From positions 156,735 to 220,734 of the forward strand of contig CAWHJD010000027.1 in NCBI GenBank assembly GCA_963829585.1: a DNA stretch of 64,000 nt, read 5' to 3'. Positions 15,961 to 24,951 of the stretch are shown one piece after another. Made by a program: the position numbers and the translations under genes. The DNA comes from Sva-07 sp963829585 (GTDB taxonomy: Bacteria; Actinomycetota; Acidimicrobiia; Acidimicrobiales; Ilumatobacteraceae). Each line of letters begins with the position of its first letter. The first letter of the stretch is position 1. The notes under the pieces were generated by a model. It was not told where the DNA came from. It did not search any database and saw nothing but the letters and a program-made list of their open reading frames with translations.

Positions 15961-18900
15961 CTCGACCGGCGCCTCGCGTCGGTGGCGAACAGCGTCGACA
16001 CGGTGAGCAGCACCACGCCGAGCAGCGTCCAACCGTGGAGCCACTCGAACCTGACCGGCCATCCGGCTCCGGGATAGGGGCGATACCTGCGGACCACGAC
16101 GAGGACGACGAGGCTCGCACCGAGCACGAGCGCGGCGCCGATTGCCGCGAGGAGACGATTGCGGCGCAGGACGATGGCCGGGATCCCGAGCAGCAGTGCA
16201 ACGAGCCCCCACGCCCACCCGACGAACAGCGCGGTCGCGACGACACCGATCCCGACCGTCACGGCCGCGATCCGCGTGGTCGTCTTGTCGGCGGGCGTGG
16301 CGAGCCGCGGCGCCGGCGCCACGTCGTCGGTGTCGTCGGCGCGCCGGCGATCGAGCACGACGAGGGCGATGGCGAGCAGCGCGCCGAGGGCAGAGAGCGC
16401 GAAGGCGATGTTCAACGGACGCTGGGCGGTCCACGCCACGGTGACGGTGGTCGGTGTGGTCGACGGCTCCAGGTACCAGCCGTTGGCGTTGCCGTCGACG
16501 AGCGCCGGGGGGCCGAGCGATCCGTCGTCGGTGGAGGCCGTCCACCCGGTGTTGTATCCCTCGCCGACGACCAGCCAGCATCCGGCGGGGCAGGGCGGCA
16601 CCTCGACGACCCGACGATTCCTCGACTCGGTCACCTCGACCGGGGTGATCAGTTCGGATGCGGCGTCGGGTCCGCCTTCGGTCAAGCGGACCCGGTCGAC
16701 GGCGAGTCCCGTTGTGGCGGAGTCGGCCCCGATCAGGTCGTGTTCTCCGACCGCGAGGCGCTCGATCGGATCACACAGGACCGCGGTGATCGGCTCGCCG
16801 GCCAGGAGCGCTTCGGTGCTCGCGGAGAACGAGAGGTCGACTGCTCGGCCGTCGAGTTCGAGAAGGTCGGAGCGACACTCGGCGGCGATCGTCGGCGCCG
16901 GCCGGACGCCCGGTGAGGCCCCGTCGAACAGGATCTCGGAGATGGCGGCGGGCAGGACCACCGGTTCACCGAACCGGCGGTCGATGGTCGTACGGGGATC
17001 GACGGCGGTGATCTCGATGGTCAGCGCATCGAGTGCGACCGGACGCGGAAGCTGGATGTCGCCGGCGGAGGCCGGATCGATGGGTACGGTCAACGTGCCG
17101 TCGCCGTCGGTGAGGCTGATCTCGGTGACGGGGGAGAAGTCGCCCTCGGGCTGGGTGAGGTTCAACGCCGATGCGGTCGAGGTGTCGCGCAGCGTCAGGC
17201 GGTGGCCGGTCGGTTCGCCGAACGGCGTGATCCAGCTCGTTGCCGGGTCGCCGTCGAGGGCGGCCGACCCACGCGCCGCCGGCACGCCGGTGAGATGACC
17301 GTCGTCGGCGGCATTCTCGCCGAGCAGCTCCGCCAGGACCTCTCCGTCGGCTCGCCGGTCGAATCGCAGCGTCACGTCGGCGTCGACCTCGACGGCTCGG
17401 GCGAGATCGAACCGTCGCCTCATGGTCGGCTCGGGGTCGTCACGCCAGCGGTCGGTGGGGTCGGTCCGGAGTCGGGTGAACAACAGGCTGATCGGCGTGT
17501 CGGGGGCCTCGTCGGTCCGGCCGAGCGCGTCGACCGGTGGCCGGATGAACTCGGTGGTGGGGCCGAGGCCGAGGTCGATCTCGGCGAAGCCGACGCCTCG
17601 CAGGGCGGCCCCGATGGGCGGCTGGGGGTCACTCGTCGATGCGATCGTGACGGTGATCTCGGTGGGGCCGTCGGTCGGCTCGATGTCGATGCGCTGTCCT
17701 GCTCCCTCCAACGACGTCGTGTCGAGCTGCACCCGCTGCACGGGGCGATCGTCGACGGCCAGGTCGATCGAGGTGATCGTGCGATCGCCGTCGGCGGCGT
17801 CGGGCTGGCGCAGGGTGACGTGGTCGACGCCGGCTTCGGCGTTCAGCACGATGTACTCGCCGACCGCTGGTGCCCGGTCGGCGACCGTCCAGCTGGTCGT
17901 GGGATCACCGTCGATCGCCATCACCGGTCGGTGCTCGGGCAGGTAGGCGAAGGGTTCGCCGTACGCCGACGCTGCTGCCGTCACGGGCCCCGACTGCACC
18001 GAGATCGTCTGTGTGGCATCGTCGGTGGCGTCGTCGCCGGTGTCGTGGGTGGTGTCGAAGACCGGGAGCCGCTGGTCGGCGCCCTCGAAGCGCAGCACAT
18101 CCGACCCGGGCTGACCGGATTCGGTGAACCCGGTGACGTCCTGCGAACTGCGCCAGTGGTGGGCGCGGTCGCGGTTCGTGTCGGTGACGACCAGGCGTGA
18201 TGCGGTCCGCAACGCGTCGACCAGATCCTCGTCGAGCGAGGCGCTGTAGCGGATGAGTTCGGTGCCGTCGATGATGCCGGCGGCAGCGGCGTCGACGATG
18301 CCGGCGCCATCGCCGGAGAGGACCACCTCGTCGGTCTTGACCCGCACCGTCGGTACCGGATTGTCGACCGGCACGAGCGTGACCGGTGCGATCGGTGAGC
18401 CGACGCGGGCGTCGCTGATCGCCTGCTCGTCGACCATCGGTCGGTTGGGCTGCATCACGGTCGGTTCCCCGAAGCGCAGCGGCGGCTGCAGCCCTGCGTC
18501 GGCGGCGGCAGGCGACGTCAGGAGGTCGTCGACGATCTCGGGCCGGGCCAGTCGGAACCGGTCGAAGTCGACGTCGCCCGTGACCCAGACGGTGTCGACA
18601 CCCAGCAGCCGTGCCACCGGAGCCACGCTCGCGACCTCGAGGGTGCCCTCCTGGAAGCGGTCGTCGAGCGCGAACACGAGATCCATCGCCGGGGCGCTCC
18701 CCAGGGGCAGCAGGTCACGGGTCACGAGCGGTCGCTCGGTCAGCGCCGGAAGCGGTTGATCGACCGTGTAGCCCCACCGGTACGCGCCGAACTCGGTGCC
18801 CGGAACCTGCAGCACCCGGAAGCCGTCGGGGAGGCCGTCGAGGTGTGCCGCGGCGTCGAGCCAACTCGCGGGCGGATCGGCGTCCCGTTCGAGCGCCGGA

Positions 18901-20198
18901 TCGACGAAACCTCCCGTGCGCAGGGCGGGAAGGTTGGCGACCGCGAGGATCGCAACGACGATCGCCAGCACACCGTCGGCGCGGAGCCGATGATCCGTGA
19001 ACGGAAGGGGGACGCGGAAGGCGCGCAGCGCACCGACGGCCATCGCTGCACCGAGCGCGAGACCGAGGACGAGTACCGGTACCGCTCGGGTGCTGCTGCG
19101 CAGTGCGAGCGCCAAACCGCCTTCGCCGTCGCCGAGGAGTACCGACATCACCGGCGAGGGGTCGTCGATCGGGTGGACGCCGACCGCCAGAATCGTGCCG
19201 ACGCCGATGAGCAGTGCCGCGTAACGGCGGTGGGCCCACCGGGTCGTCACGATGCCGACGAGGCAGCACGCGAGGAGCACGACGCCGATCGCGATGATCT
19301 TGATCGACGCCAGGTAGTCGAGCGACGCCGTCGTGGTGGCGGCGAACGAGTCACGGATGTAGAAGAGCCAGTACCCGAGACCCCTGACCACTTCGGTCGA
19401 CGTGGAGGTGAACGAGACGGACTCGAGCGACTCGGAGTACGCCAGCACGTCGGCGCCGTAGCGGCCCTGGATCATGAGCATCACGATCCACCACAGCGAC
19501 ACCACGGTCGACAGCAGCGCCACCTTGGCCCCGGTCGTCAGCGCACGCATCCAGGTGATGTCGCGCCGCCACGCCACGTGGATCAGCCACAGTGCGGGCG
19601 CCGGGATGATCATCGCCAGCGCCGTTGCATTCACGGCACCCACCGTCAACACGATGAGCGCGATCGCGGCCGGATACCGCCAGCGCCCCCGGGTCGCCGC
19701 CAACGCGGTGCACCCGACGATCCAACCGAGGCCGGCCCAGGGGAGCAGGAGTACCGAGGTCCGGGAGATGTACGGGAGCACGTACGGCGACAGCTGGTAC
19801 ACGAGCGCGGCGACGAGGGCCGCGAGCGGAGCGAGCCCGATCACGCGTGACATCCAGCGCACGCCGAGCCCCGCGGCGACGAGGAGCGTGCCGATCCAGA
19901 GGCGATGGGCGATCCAGTCGGGCACACCGAGCTGTTCGAACAGCCAGAACCAGGGTCCGGTCGGCCAGAGGTAGGCGATGTGCTGATGGGGGACCCAACC
20001 GGCGAACTGGCGGGGATCCATCGTGGTCGTCGCGTCGGCGAGGAAGCGGCCGGGGTCGAGATAGACGTAGAGCTTGGAGTCCGACGGCATCCGCCCGGGC
20101 GCAGCGGTCAGCGCCGGGACGTACGCGAGCAGGCCGAGGACGACGACCGAGACCCACGTCGAGTGGCGTCGGATCCACGACATGTCGACGTCGGTCAC
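15957..20198 (-). CDS. aftD: AftD-like alpha-(1->3)-arabinofuranosyltransferase (DUF3367)
   Basis: This very large protein (1413 residues) has an N-terminal GT-C domain of about 10-12 helices, with an acidic first loop (PSDSKLYVYLDPGRFL) resembling AftD. A long extracytoplasmic region (about residues 420-1230) contains at least three beta-rich discoidin/carbohydrate-binding segments (AIDGDPTTSW, ALDGDPATSW), and about five C-terminal helices follow. This is the AftD plan of mycobacteria, where it adds arabinofuranose branches to arabinogalactan and lipoarabinomannan. The GTG at 20198 overlaps the upstream epimerase stop. Operon partners are a GMC oxidoreductase, two epimerases and an acyltransferase. 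The donor and polymer here are inferred. Confidence 0.8.
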   Translation of the reverse strand: MTDVDMSWIRRHSTWVSVVVLGLLAYVPALTAAPGRMPSDSKLYVYLDPGRFLADATTTMDPRQFAGWVPHQHIAYLWPTGPWFWLFEQLGVPDWIAHRLWIGTLLVAAGLGVRWMSRVIGLAPLAALVAALVYQLSPYVLPYISRTSVLLLPWAGLGWIVGCTALAATRGRWRYPAAIALIVLTVGAVNATALAMIIPAPALWLIHVAWRRDITWMRALTTGAKVALLSTVVSLWWIVMLMIQGRYGADVLAYSESLESVSFTSTSTEVVRGLGYWLFYIRDSFAATTTASLDYLASIKIIAIGVVLLACCLVGIVTTRWAHRRYAALLIGVGTILAVGVHPIDDPSPVMSVLLGDGEGGLALALRSSTRAVPVLVLGLALGAAMAVGALRAFRVPLPFTDHRLRADGVLAIVVAILAVANLPALRTGGFVDPALERDADPPASWLDAAAHLDGLPDGFRVLQVPGTEFGAYRWGYTVDQPLPALTERPLVTRDLLPLGSAPAMDLVFALDDRFQEGTLEVASVAPVARLLGVDTVWVTGDVDFDRFRLARPEIVDDLLTSPAAADAGLQPPLRFGEPTVMQPNRPMVDEQAISDARVGSPIAPVTLVPVDNPVPTVRVKTDEVVLSGDGAGIVDAAAAGIIDGTELIRYSASLDEDLVDALRTASRLVVTDTNRDRAHHWRSSQDVTGFTESGQPGSDVLRFEGADQRLPVFDTTHDTGDDATDDATQTISVQSGPVTAAASAYGEPFAYLPEHRPVMAIDGDPTTSWTVADRAPAVGEYIVLNAEAGVDHVTLRQPDAADGDRTITSIDLAVDDRPVQRVQLDTTSLEGAGQRIDIEPTDGPTEITVTIASTSDPQPPIGAALRGVGFAEIDLGLGPTTEFIRPPVDALGRTDEAPDTPISLLFTRLRTDPTDRWRDDPEPTMRRRFDLARAVEVDADVTLRFDRRADGEVLAELLGENAADDGHLTGVPAARGSAALDGDPATSWITPFGEPTGHRLTLRDTSTASALNLTQPEGDFSPVTEISLTDGDGTLTVPIDPASAGDIQLPRPVALDALTIEITAVDPRTTIDRRFGEPVVLPAAISEILFDGASPGVRPAPTIAAECRSDLLELDGRAVDLSFSASTEALLAGEPITAVLCDPIERLAVGEHDLIGADSATTGLAVDRVRLTEGGPDAASELITPVEVTESRNRRVVEVPPCPAGCWLVVGEGYNTGWTASTDDGSLGPPALVDGNANGWYLEPSTTPTTVTVAWTAQRPLNIAFALSALGALLAIALVVLDRRRADDTDDVAPAPRLATPADKTTTRIAAVTVGIGVVATALFVGWAWGLVALLLGIPAIVLRRNRLLAAIGAALVLGASLVVLVVVRRYRPYPGAGWPVRFEWLHGWTLLGVVLLTVSTLFATDARRRSR

Positions 20199-21244
20199 CG
20201 AGCTCGCGGCAGGAGGCCCGACATGCGCTTGACCACGTGGAGCGCACCCTGCTTCGCGGTGCGGCGATGATGCGACGCCTCGCCGTCGGCGGCCTGCGCG
20301 CGGTGTTCGACGAACCAGTCGTAGCTCTGGGCGAACATCTCGTCGGTCGACCACGTCGGCGTCCAGTCGAGTTGTTCACGGAGGTGGTCGAGGTCGAACC
20401 ACATCGACTTCGAGTACATCAACCAGTGGTACGGGGCGAACGGCGTGATCCCCAGCGCGGCGCTGAGCTGCATCGCGAGGCCGGCAGGGGCGGCGGGGAG
20501 CGAACGCACGACCGCTCCGGTGCCGGCATGGAGGCACAGCGCCTCGAGGGTCTCACGCATCGTGCCGAAACGGTCGGTGCCGACGTTGAACAAGCCGGGC
20601 CCGGCATGTCGGGCAGCGAGGATGCAGACGTCGGCGAGGTCGTCGGAATGCACGAACTGGTATCGGTTGGTGCCGTCGCCGAGCACGATGGGATCGCGCC
20701 CGTCGGCGATCCAGTCGAAGAGGATTCCGAAGATGCCGAGGCGGCCGTGGCCGAGGATCGTGCGCGGCCGCACGATGGACACGTCGAGTCCCTGACGGGC
20801 AGCGTCGAGGCACGCCCATTCGGCGGCGAGCTTGGCCAGTCCGTACGCCTCCATCGGCGCAGGCACGGTCGAGGGCAGGACCGGGTTCGTGTCGGGCACG
20901 CCGAACACTGCGCTCGACGAGGTGTGGATCACCTTGCCGACACCGGCATCGATGCTGGCATCGAGGAGCAGACGGGTTCCGTCGACGTTGACGCTGCGCA
21001 GCAGGTCGAGGTCGCGGGCGAGTGGCACCTGGGCCACGTTGTTCATGACCACGTCGACACCATCGACCGCTTCGCGCACTGCAGCGGCGTCGCGAATGTC
21101 GCCGGCGACGAACTCCACGTCGGCGGGCCGATCGGTTGCATCGTTGAGGTCGAACACCCTGACGCGGTGCCCCTCGGTGCGCAGGCGGTCGACGAGCAGG
21201 GATCCGAAGTAACCGCTCCCGCCGGTGACGAGGACGAGGCTCAC
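20195..21244 (-). CDS. NAD-dependent epimerase/dehydratase (extended SDR)
   Basis: The 349-residue extended SDR has the Rossmann motif TGGSGYFG (about residues 7-14), the acidic D for NAD selection (VFDLND), SSSAVFG with the catalytic Ser/Thr and YGLAK with the catalytic Tyr and Lys. It belongs with GalE/WbpP-like and 3-beta-HSD-like sugar nucleotide epimerases. The GTG at 21244 overlaps the end of a second, frameshifted epimerase by GTGA. Its own stop overlaps aftD. It probably makes or modifies a nucleotide- or lipid-linked sugar for the polymer built by AftD. Confidence 0.8.
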   Translation of the reverse strand: MSLVLVTGGSGYFGSLLVDRLRTEGHRVRVFDLNDATDRPADVEFVAGDIRDAAAVREAVDGVDVVMNNVAQVPLARDLDLLRSVNVDGTRLLLDASIDAGVGKVIHTSSSAVFGVPDTNPVLPSTVPAPMEAYGLAKLAAEWACLDAARQGLDVSIVRPRTILGHGRLGIFGILFDWIADGRDPIVLGDGTNRYQFVHSDDLADVCILAARHAGPGLFNVGTDRFGTMRETLEALCLHAGTGAVVRSLPAAPAGLAMQLSAALGITPFAPYHWLMYSKSMWFDLDHLREQLDWTPTWSTDEMFAQSYDWFVEHRAQAADGEASHHRRTAKQGALHVVKRMSGLLPRAR

Positions 21245-22297
21245 AGCTCGATGCCCTGGTCGAGGCACCAACGGATGCTGCGGCGCATACCGTCGTACAG
21301 CTCGACCTCGGGCTCGTAGCCCAGGTCGCGCCGGGCTGCGGAGATGTCGACGGCGATGGTCTTGTTCATCTCGCCGAGGACGTGCAGTTGCTGGTTGTAG
21401 CGGCCCGAGCGTTGGAGGGTCCGGTCGATCCGTTCGGCCATCGGTGCCGACGACGTCGGGCAGCCGCAGGCGATTGGGCTTGACCTCGAAGCCCTCGTCA
21501 CGCATGGCACGACCGACGGTTTCGACGATCTCGCTCACGGTGTAGGGCCGAGCGTCGGCGATCCACCAGCCGAGTCCGGGTTCGGTCGGCGTGAGTTCGG
21601 CGCGCACGATGCCCTGCACCAGGTTGTCGATGAACACCATCGAACGCCGCTGGCCCCCGTCGCCGAGCACCGGGAATCGGCCCGTGCGTACGAGCGTGAA
21701 GAACGTCGTCTGGCGCTCGGGCTGGTGCGGCCCGTAGAACCACGGTGGTCGCACCATCACGACGTCGAGGCCCCGCTCGGCGGCGTCGAGGATGCGCAGC
21801 TCGCCGTCCATCTTCGAGCTGCCGTAGCCCAGGTACGGGTGGTACGGCTCGTCGTTGCGGAACGTGTCGGATCGAGACGGGTTCGTGCCGAACGGACTGT
21901 TCGACGACACGTGCACCATGCGCCGCACGCCGTGGCGCTCCGCCGCGCGTGCGATGTTCTCGGTGCCGCGATGGTTCACCGCGTCGAACTGCGACATCGC
22001 AGTCGGATGGATCACGCCGGCGGTGTGGATGACGTCGACGACCCCGCTCAGGCCGTCGAAGAGCCGCTCGACGTCGGCGAGGACCGTGACGTCACCGACG
22101 ACGACGTCGACGCGATCCGACCCGACGAGCGACCCGACCGGGCTGGCGGCCTGATCGTGGACGAGCAGACGCAGACGACCGGGTCGGGCCCACTGTCCGG
22201 CGTCGAGCGCCGCGACGAGCCCGGTGCCCAGCCAGCCGCCGGCTCCGGTGACGACCGTCGTGTCCGGAGGATCCATTGTCATGAACGGTGCGGTCAT
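21241..22297 (-). CDS. NAD-dependent epimerase/dehydratase, single-base frameshift
   Basis: An extended SDR of about 351 residues. VVTGAGGWLGTGLV is the NAD motif, SSNSPFG and YGSSK supply the catalytic residues, and VRPPWFYGP follows. The reading frame breaks after LRLPDVVGT and resumes one base later as MAERIDRTLQ...LGEMNKTIAVDISAARRDLGYEP, the normal C-terminus. One extra C at about 21442 on the given strand explains this. Both ends fit the operon exactly: ATG at 22297 overlaps the GMC stop, and the post-shift stop at 21241 overlaps the next start. The intact gene structure on either side argues for sequence error rather than decay. Confidence 0.8.
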
Positions 22298-23739
22298 CCT
22301 GCCCTCTGGTCGACGAAGCGGCGAGCGTTGCGGATGGCGATCGCCATCACCGACGCCTGTGGATTCACTCCGGGCGCGTCGGGAAGCAGCGAGGCGTCGT
22401 TCACGTAGACGTTCTTCGAGCCGTGCACGCGTCCGAAGCTGTCGGTCGCGCACCTGCGAACGTCTTCTCCCATCGGCGCCGTGGAGCAGAGGTGCACGGT
22501 CATGACGCTCGCATTGTTGGCGGAGAACGCCGACGTCATGGCCGCGAGGTCTCGGCGCGAACGGACGATGGGCGCCCCTCTGAACGACGGATAGACCTCG
22601 AGCGCGTCGGCCTCGAGCATCAACAGTGCCAGGCGGGCCAGACCGCGGCCGAGCAGATCGCGGTCACGCCGGGTGAGGCGATAGGTGACGATCGGGTCAC
22701 GCAGGCCAGGCACTGCCTGCACCCAACCACGCCCCTGGCTCGTGATCGCGGCGTAGTAGATCACCAGTTCCGGCCATGCCGTGACGGCGTGGCCGAAGTC
22801 GCGCCAGTTGTCGGTGAGCGCGAGTGCGACGAGTCCGGGATGGCTGGCCGATCCGCCGAACGAGATCTCGGGTGCGAACTCCTTGACCTGGATGACGGCG
22901 ACGTCGCTCGGGGTGTTGACCTCGCTGTCGAAACGGGCGGCGAGTTTCACGGTGGGGTGGACGGCGAGTGTCCGGCCGATCCGATGGCGCATGCCCGAGC
23001 GTTGCAGCATCGCAGGCGTCTGTATGGCGCCGCCGCACACGATGACGTCGCGGAAGCTGATGGTCACGGGTCGCTCGCCGTCGATCGTGGAGGTCAGCTC
23101 CGCACGCAGCGCCGTGGAGTCGTGCATCACGATGTGGTCGAGACGGTGCTCGGTCAGCAGACGTGCGCCGGCAGCGAGGGCCCGGGGAAGGTAGGTCTCG
23201 GTCATGCTCTGGCGACGACCCTCGCAGGCGCGTCCGTTCTCGGGATAGGTCATCCAGCGCGGGATCTCGTCGTGCTGCCAGCCGAGTGCCTCGGCGCCCC
23301 GGCTCAGGATGTCGCTGGCCGGCGTCTGCTCGCCCGGCACGGTCTGGACGCTCAGTGCGTCCTCGACGTCGTCGCAGATCGCCTCGAGGTCGTCGGTGGC
23401 GAAGTCGACGATGCCGTAGTCCTGTCTCCACCGGTCGAGGGTGTACCCGGGAGGACGGCGGTACAGCCCGCTGTTGACCTCGGTGCCACCACCCGCGCAA
23501 CGCCCCTCGGTATATGCGATCGACGGGAGCCCGAGTGCCACGGTGACCCCACCGGAGCGGTACTGCTGGTTCATCTGCTCCAACGAGAACGGCGTCACCG
23601 ACCCCTGCGGGACCCAGGAGCCCTCCTCGACGATCAGCACGTCGTGGCCCGCCTCGGCCAGTGTCGCGGCGGTCGTCGCTCCGCCTGCACCCGATCCGAT
23701 GATGAGCACGTCGCAGTCGTGGTGGCGCTCGGGTCTCAC
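22294..23739 (-). CDS. GMC-family FAD-dependent oxidoreductase
   Basis: This 481-residue protein has the N-terminal FAD-binding motif LIIGSGAGGATTAATLAEAG (about residues 13-32) followed by E-E for ribose binding. The GMC signature region GRCAGGGTEVNSGLYRRPP and the C-terminal NVYVNDASLLPDAPGVNPQASVMAIAIRNA containing the second conserved segment are also present. GMC enzymes oxidise alcohols or sugars, and length and motifs resemble the cholesterol-oxidase/glucose-dehydrogenase branch. It is coupled by GTGA to a 113-residue upstream protein and by ATGA to an epimerase. Its place in the aftD operon suggests oxidation of a polyprenyl- or nucleotide-linked sugar, which is inference. Confidence 0.85.
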   Translation of the reverse strand: MRPERHHDCDVLIIGSGAGGATTAATLAEAGHDVLIVEEGSWVPQGSVTPFSLEQMNQQYRSGGVTVALGLPSIAYTEGRCAGGGTEVNSGLYRRPPGYTLDRWRQDYGIVDFATDDLEAICDDVEDALSVQTVPGEQTPASDILSRGAEALGWQHDEIPRWMTYPENGRACEGRRQSMTETYLPRALAAGARLLTEHRLDHIVMHDSTALRAELTSTIDGERPVTISFRDVIVCGGAIQTPAMLQRSGMRHRIGRTLAVHPTVKLAARFDSEVNTPSDVAVIQVKEFAPEISFGGSASHPGLVALALTDNWRDFGHAVTAWPELVIYYAAITSQGRGWVQAVPGLRDPIVTYRLTRRDRDLLGRGLARLALLMLEADALEVYPSFRGAPIVRSRRDLAAMTSAFSANNASVMTVHLCSTAPMGEDVRRCATDSFGRVHGSKNVYVNDASLLPDAPGVNPQASVMAIAIRNARRFVDQRAG

Positions 23740-24077
23740 GGCGTACTCCCGTCGACGGCGGTCGAGGGCCACTTCTCCCACACGTACGTGTAGCCGAGCG
23801 ACCTGACGAGTCGCGGGTACTCCGACAGGAGCGGAAGTGGAACGCTCACGGCGACGTCGAACGCACGCGAGGCGCCCACGAGCCGCCCGAGCAGATCGAC
23901 GAGCTCGCTGATGACGACGACACCGAAGCGCGTGAACGACGCCAGACCGTCGACCCGGGTCTGGATGAAGACAACGGCGTCGGCACGTCGTTGCGCTTCG
24001 AGCTGCGGCAGGTCACGGGCGAGGAGCCGATCGGCGAACCGTCCCACCGGAGTCGAGAGTGGCGAGGGACGTGACAT
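23736..24077 (-). CDS. Small conserved-looking protein partnered with the GMC oxidoreductase
   Basis: This 113-residue protein with no recognised domain heads the operon. It is basic at the N-terminus (RFADRLLARDLPQLEAQRR) and has a hydrophobic or amphipathic middle (FGVVVISELVDLLGRLVGA). It ends aromatic-rich (SLGYTYVWEKWPS). No signal peptide is evident. Its stop overlaps the GMC start by GTGA, an arrangement that often marks a small accessory subunit, as in gluconate dehydrogenases, but it shows none of their motifs. The start at 24077 follows a TACGAT hexamer by ten bases. Confidence 0.6.
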   Translation of the reverse strand: MSRPSPLSTPVGRFADRLLARDLPQLEAQRRADAVVFIQTRVDGLASFTRFGVVVISELVDLLGRLVGASRAFDVAVSVPLPLLSEYPRLVRSLGYTYVWEKWPSTAVDGSTP

Positions 24078-24087
24078 GAGCGGGTGA

Positions 24088-24093
24088 ATCGTA
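24088..24093 (-). promoter_or_regulatory. Leaderless -10 element of the aftD operon
   Basis: TACGAT on the minus strand ends ten bases before the ATG at 24077. It is the only promoter-like site in front of the six-gene unit running to 14806. Confidence 0.45.
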
Positions 24094-24119
24094 GCAATCA
24101 GCGCGACGGCGGAGGTGTC

Positions 24120-24890
24120 TCAGCGCGAGTCGTCGGTGCGGTACGCGCGTCGGCGTCGGTGCAGGGTGACGAGGTCCTGGATGCCCCACGCCGTGACGAG
24201 TCGGAATGCCTCGAGCACCACCCGTCCGTCCATCTTCGACTGGCCCGCGACGCGGTCCCGGAAGGCGATCGGGATCTCGACGACCCCGAGCCCGGCACGA
24301 ACGGCGCGATAGGTCATCTCGACCTGGAAGCCGTAACCGCTGGCCTGCAGATCGTCGATGCCGACGGTCCGAAGCGCATCGGCGCGGTACACGCGGTACC
24401 CAGCGGTCGCGTCGTTGATGGCGAGACCCAACATCACAGCGACGTAGCGATTGGCCCAGCGTGACAGCCACGTCCGGCGCCGTGGCCATCCCGTCACCGT
24501 GCCGCCCGGGACGTAGCGGGATCCGATCACGACGGGAATGCCCTGGTCGGCGACCGCGAGCATGATCGGCAGTGCGGCCGGGTCGTGCGACAGGTCGGCG
24601 TCGATCTGGACCACGGCGTCGTATCCCTCGTCGAGGGCCAGTCGGAACGCCTCGCGATAGGCATCACCGAGCCCTCGCTTCTCGGGCCGCTCGATCAGTC
24701 GCAACCGTCCGCCACCATCCGTGCGCCCGGCGTCATCCATCCGCTCGCGCACGAGCGCTCGCGTCGAGTCGGAGGAATCGTCGTCGACGACCAGGACATC
24801 GGCCGCGGGGACGTGCGCGTCGAGTTGATCGAGGAGTTCACGGATGTTCGCCGCCTCGTTGTGGGTCGGCACGATGATCAGCGTGCGCAC
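24120..24890 (-). CDS. Polyprenol-phosphate mannose synthase-like GT2 glycosyltransferase
   Basis: This 256-residue enzyme is paralogous to the one at 85-813. It has IIVPTHNEAANI (residues 5-16), VVDDDSSDST, QIDADLSHDP with the metal-binding DAD, ATAGYRVYR and a basic RVAGQSKMDGR patch. It lacks a membrane domain. The family makes polyprenyl-phosphate mannose on the inner membrane face. A GTG start at 24890 follows TAGTCT by nine bases. The gene lies between the aftD operon and a PIG-V-like mannosyltransferase gene, a plausible user of its product. Confidence 0.85.
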   Translation of the reverse strand: MRTLIIVPTHNEAANIRELLDQLDAHVPAADVLVVDDDSSDSTRALVRERMDDAGRTDGGGRLRLIERPEKRGLGDAYREAFRLALDEGYDAVVQIDADLSHDPAALPIMLAVADQGIPVVIGSRYVPGGTVTGWPRRRTWLSRWANRYVAVMLGLAINDATAGYRVYRADALRTVGIDDLQASGYGFQVEMTYRAVRAGLGVVEIPIAFRDRVAGQSKMDGRVVLEAFRLVTAWGIQDLVTLHRRRRAYRTDDSR

Positions 24891-24899
24891 GGTTCGCCG

Positions 24900-24905
24900 A
24901 GACTA
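24900..24905 (-). promoter_or_regulatory. Leaderless -10 element of the second mannose-synthase-like gene
   Basis: TAGTCT on the minus strand, nine bases before the GTG at 24890, without a ribosome-binding site. Confidence 0.45.
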
Positions 24906-24951
24906 CTGGACAGCACTGGTGTCGACGCTGTGTCCGATGGGACGTGCACGG

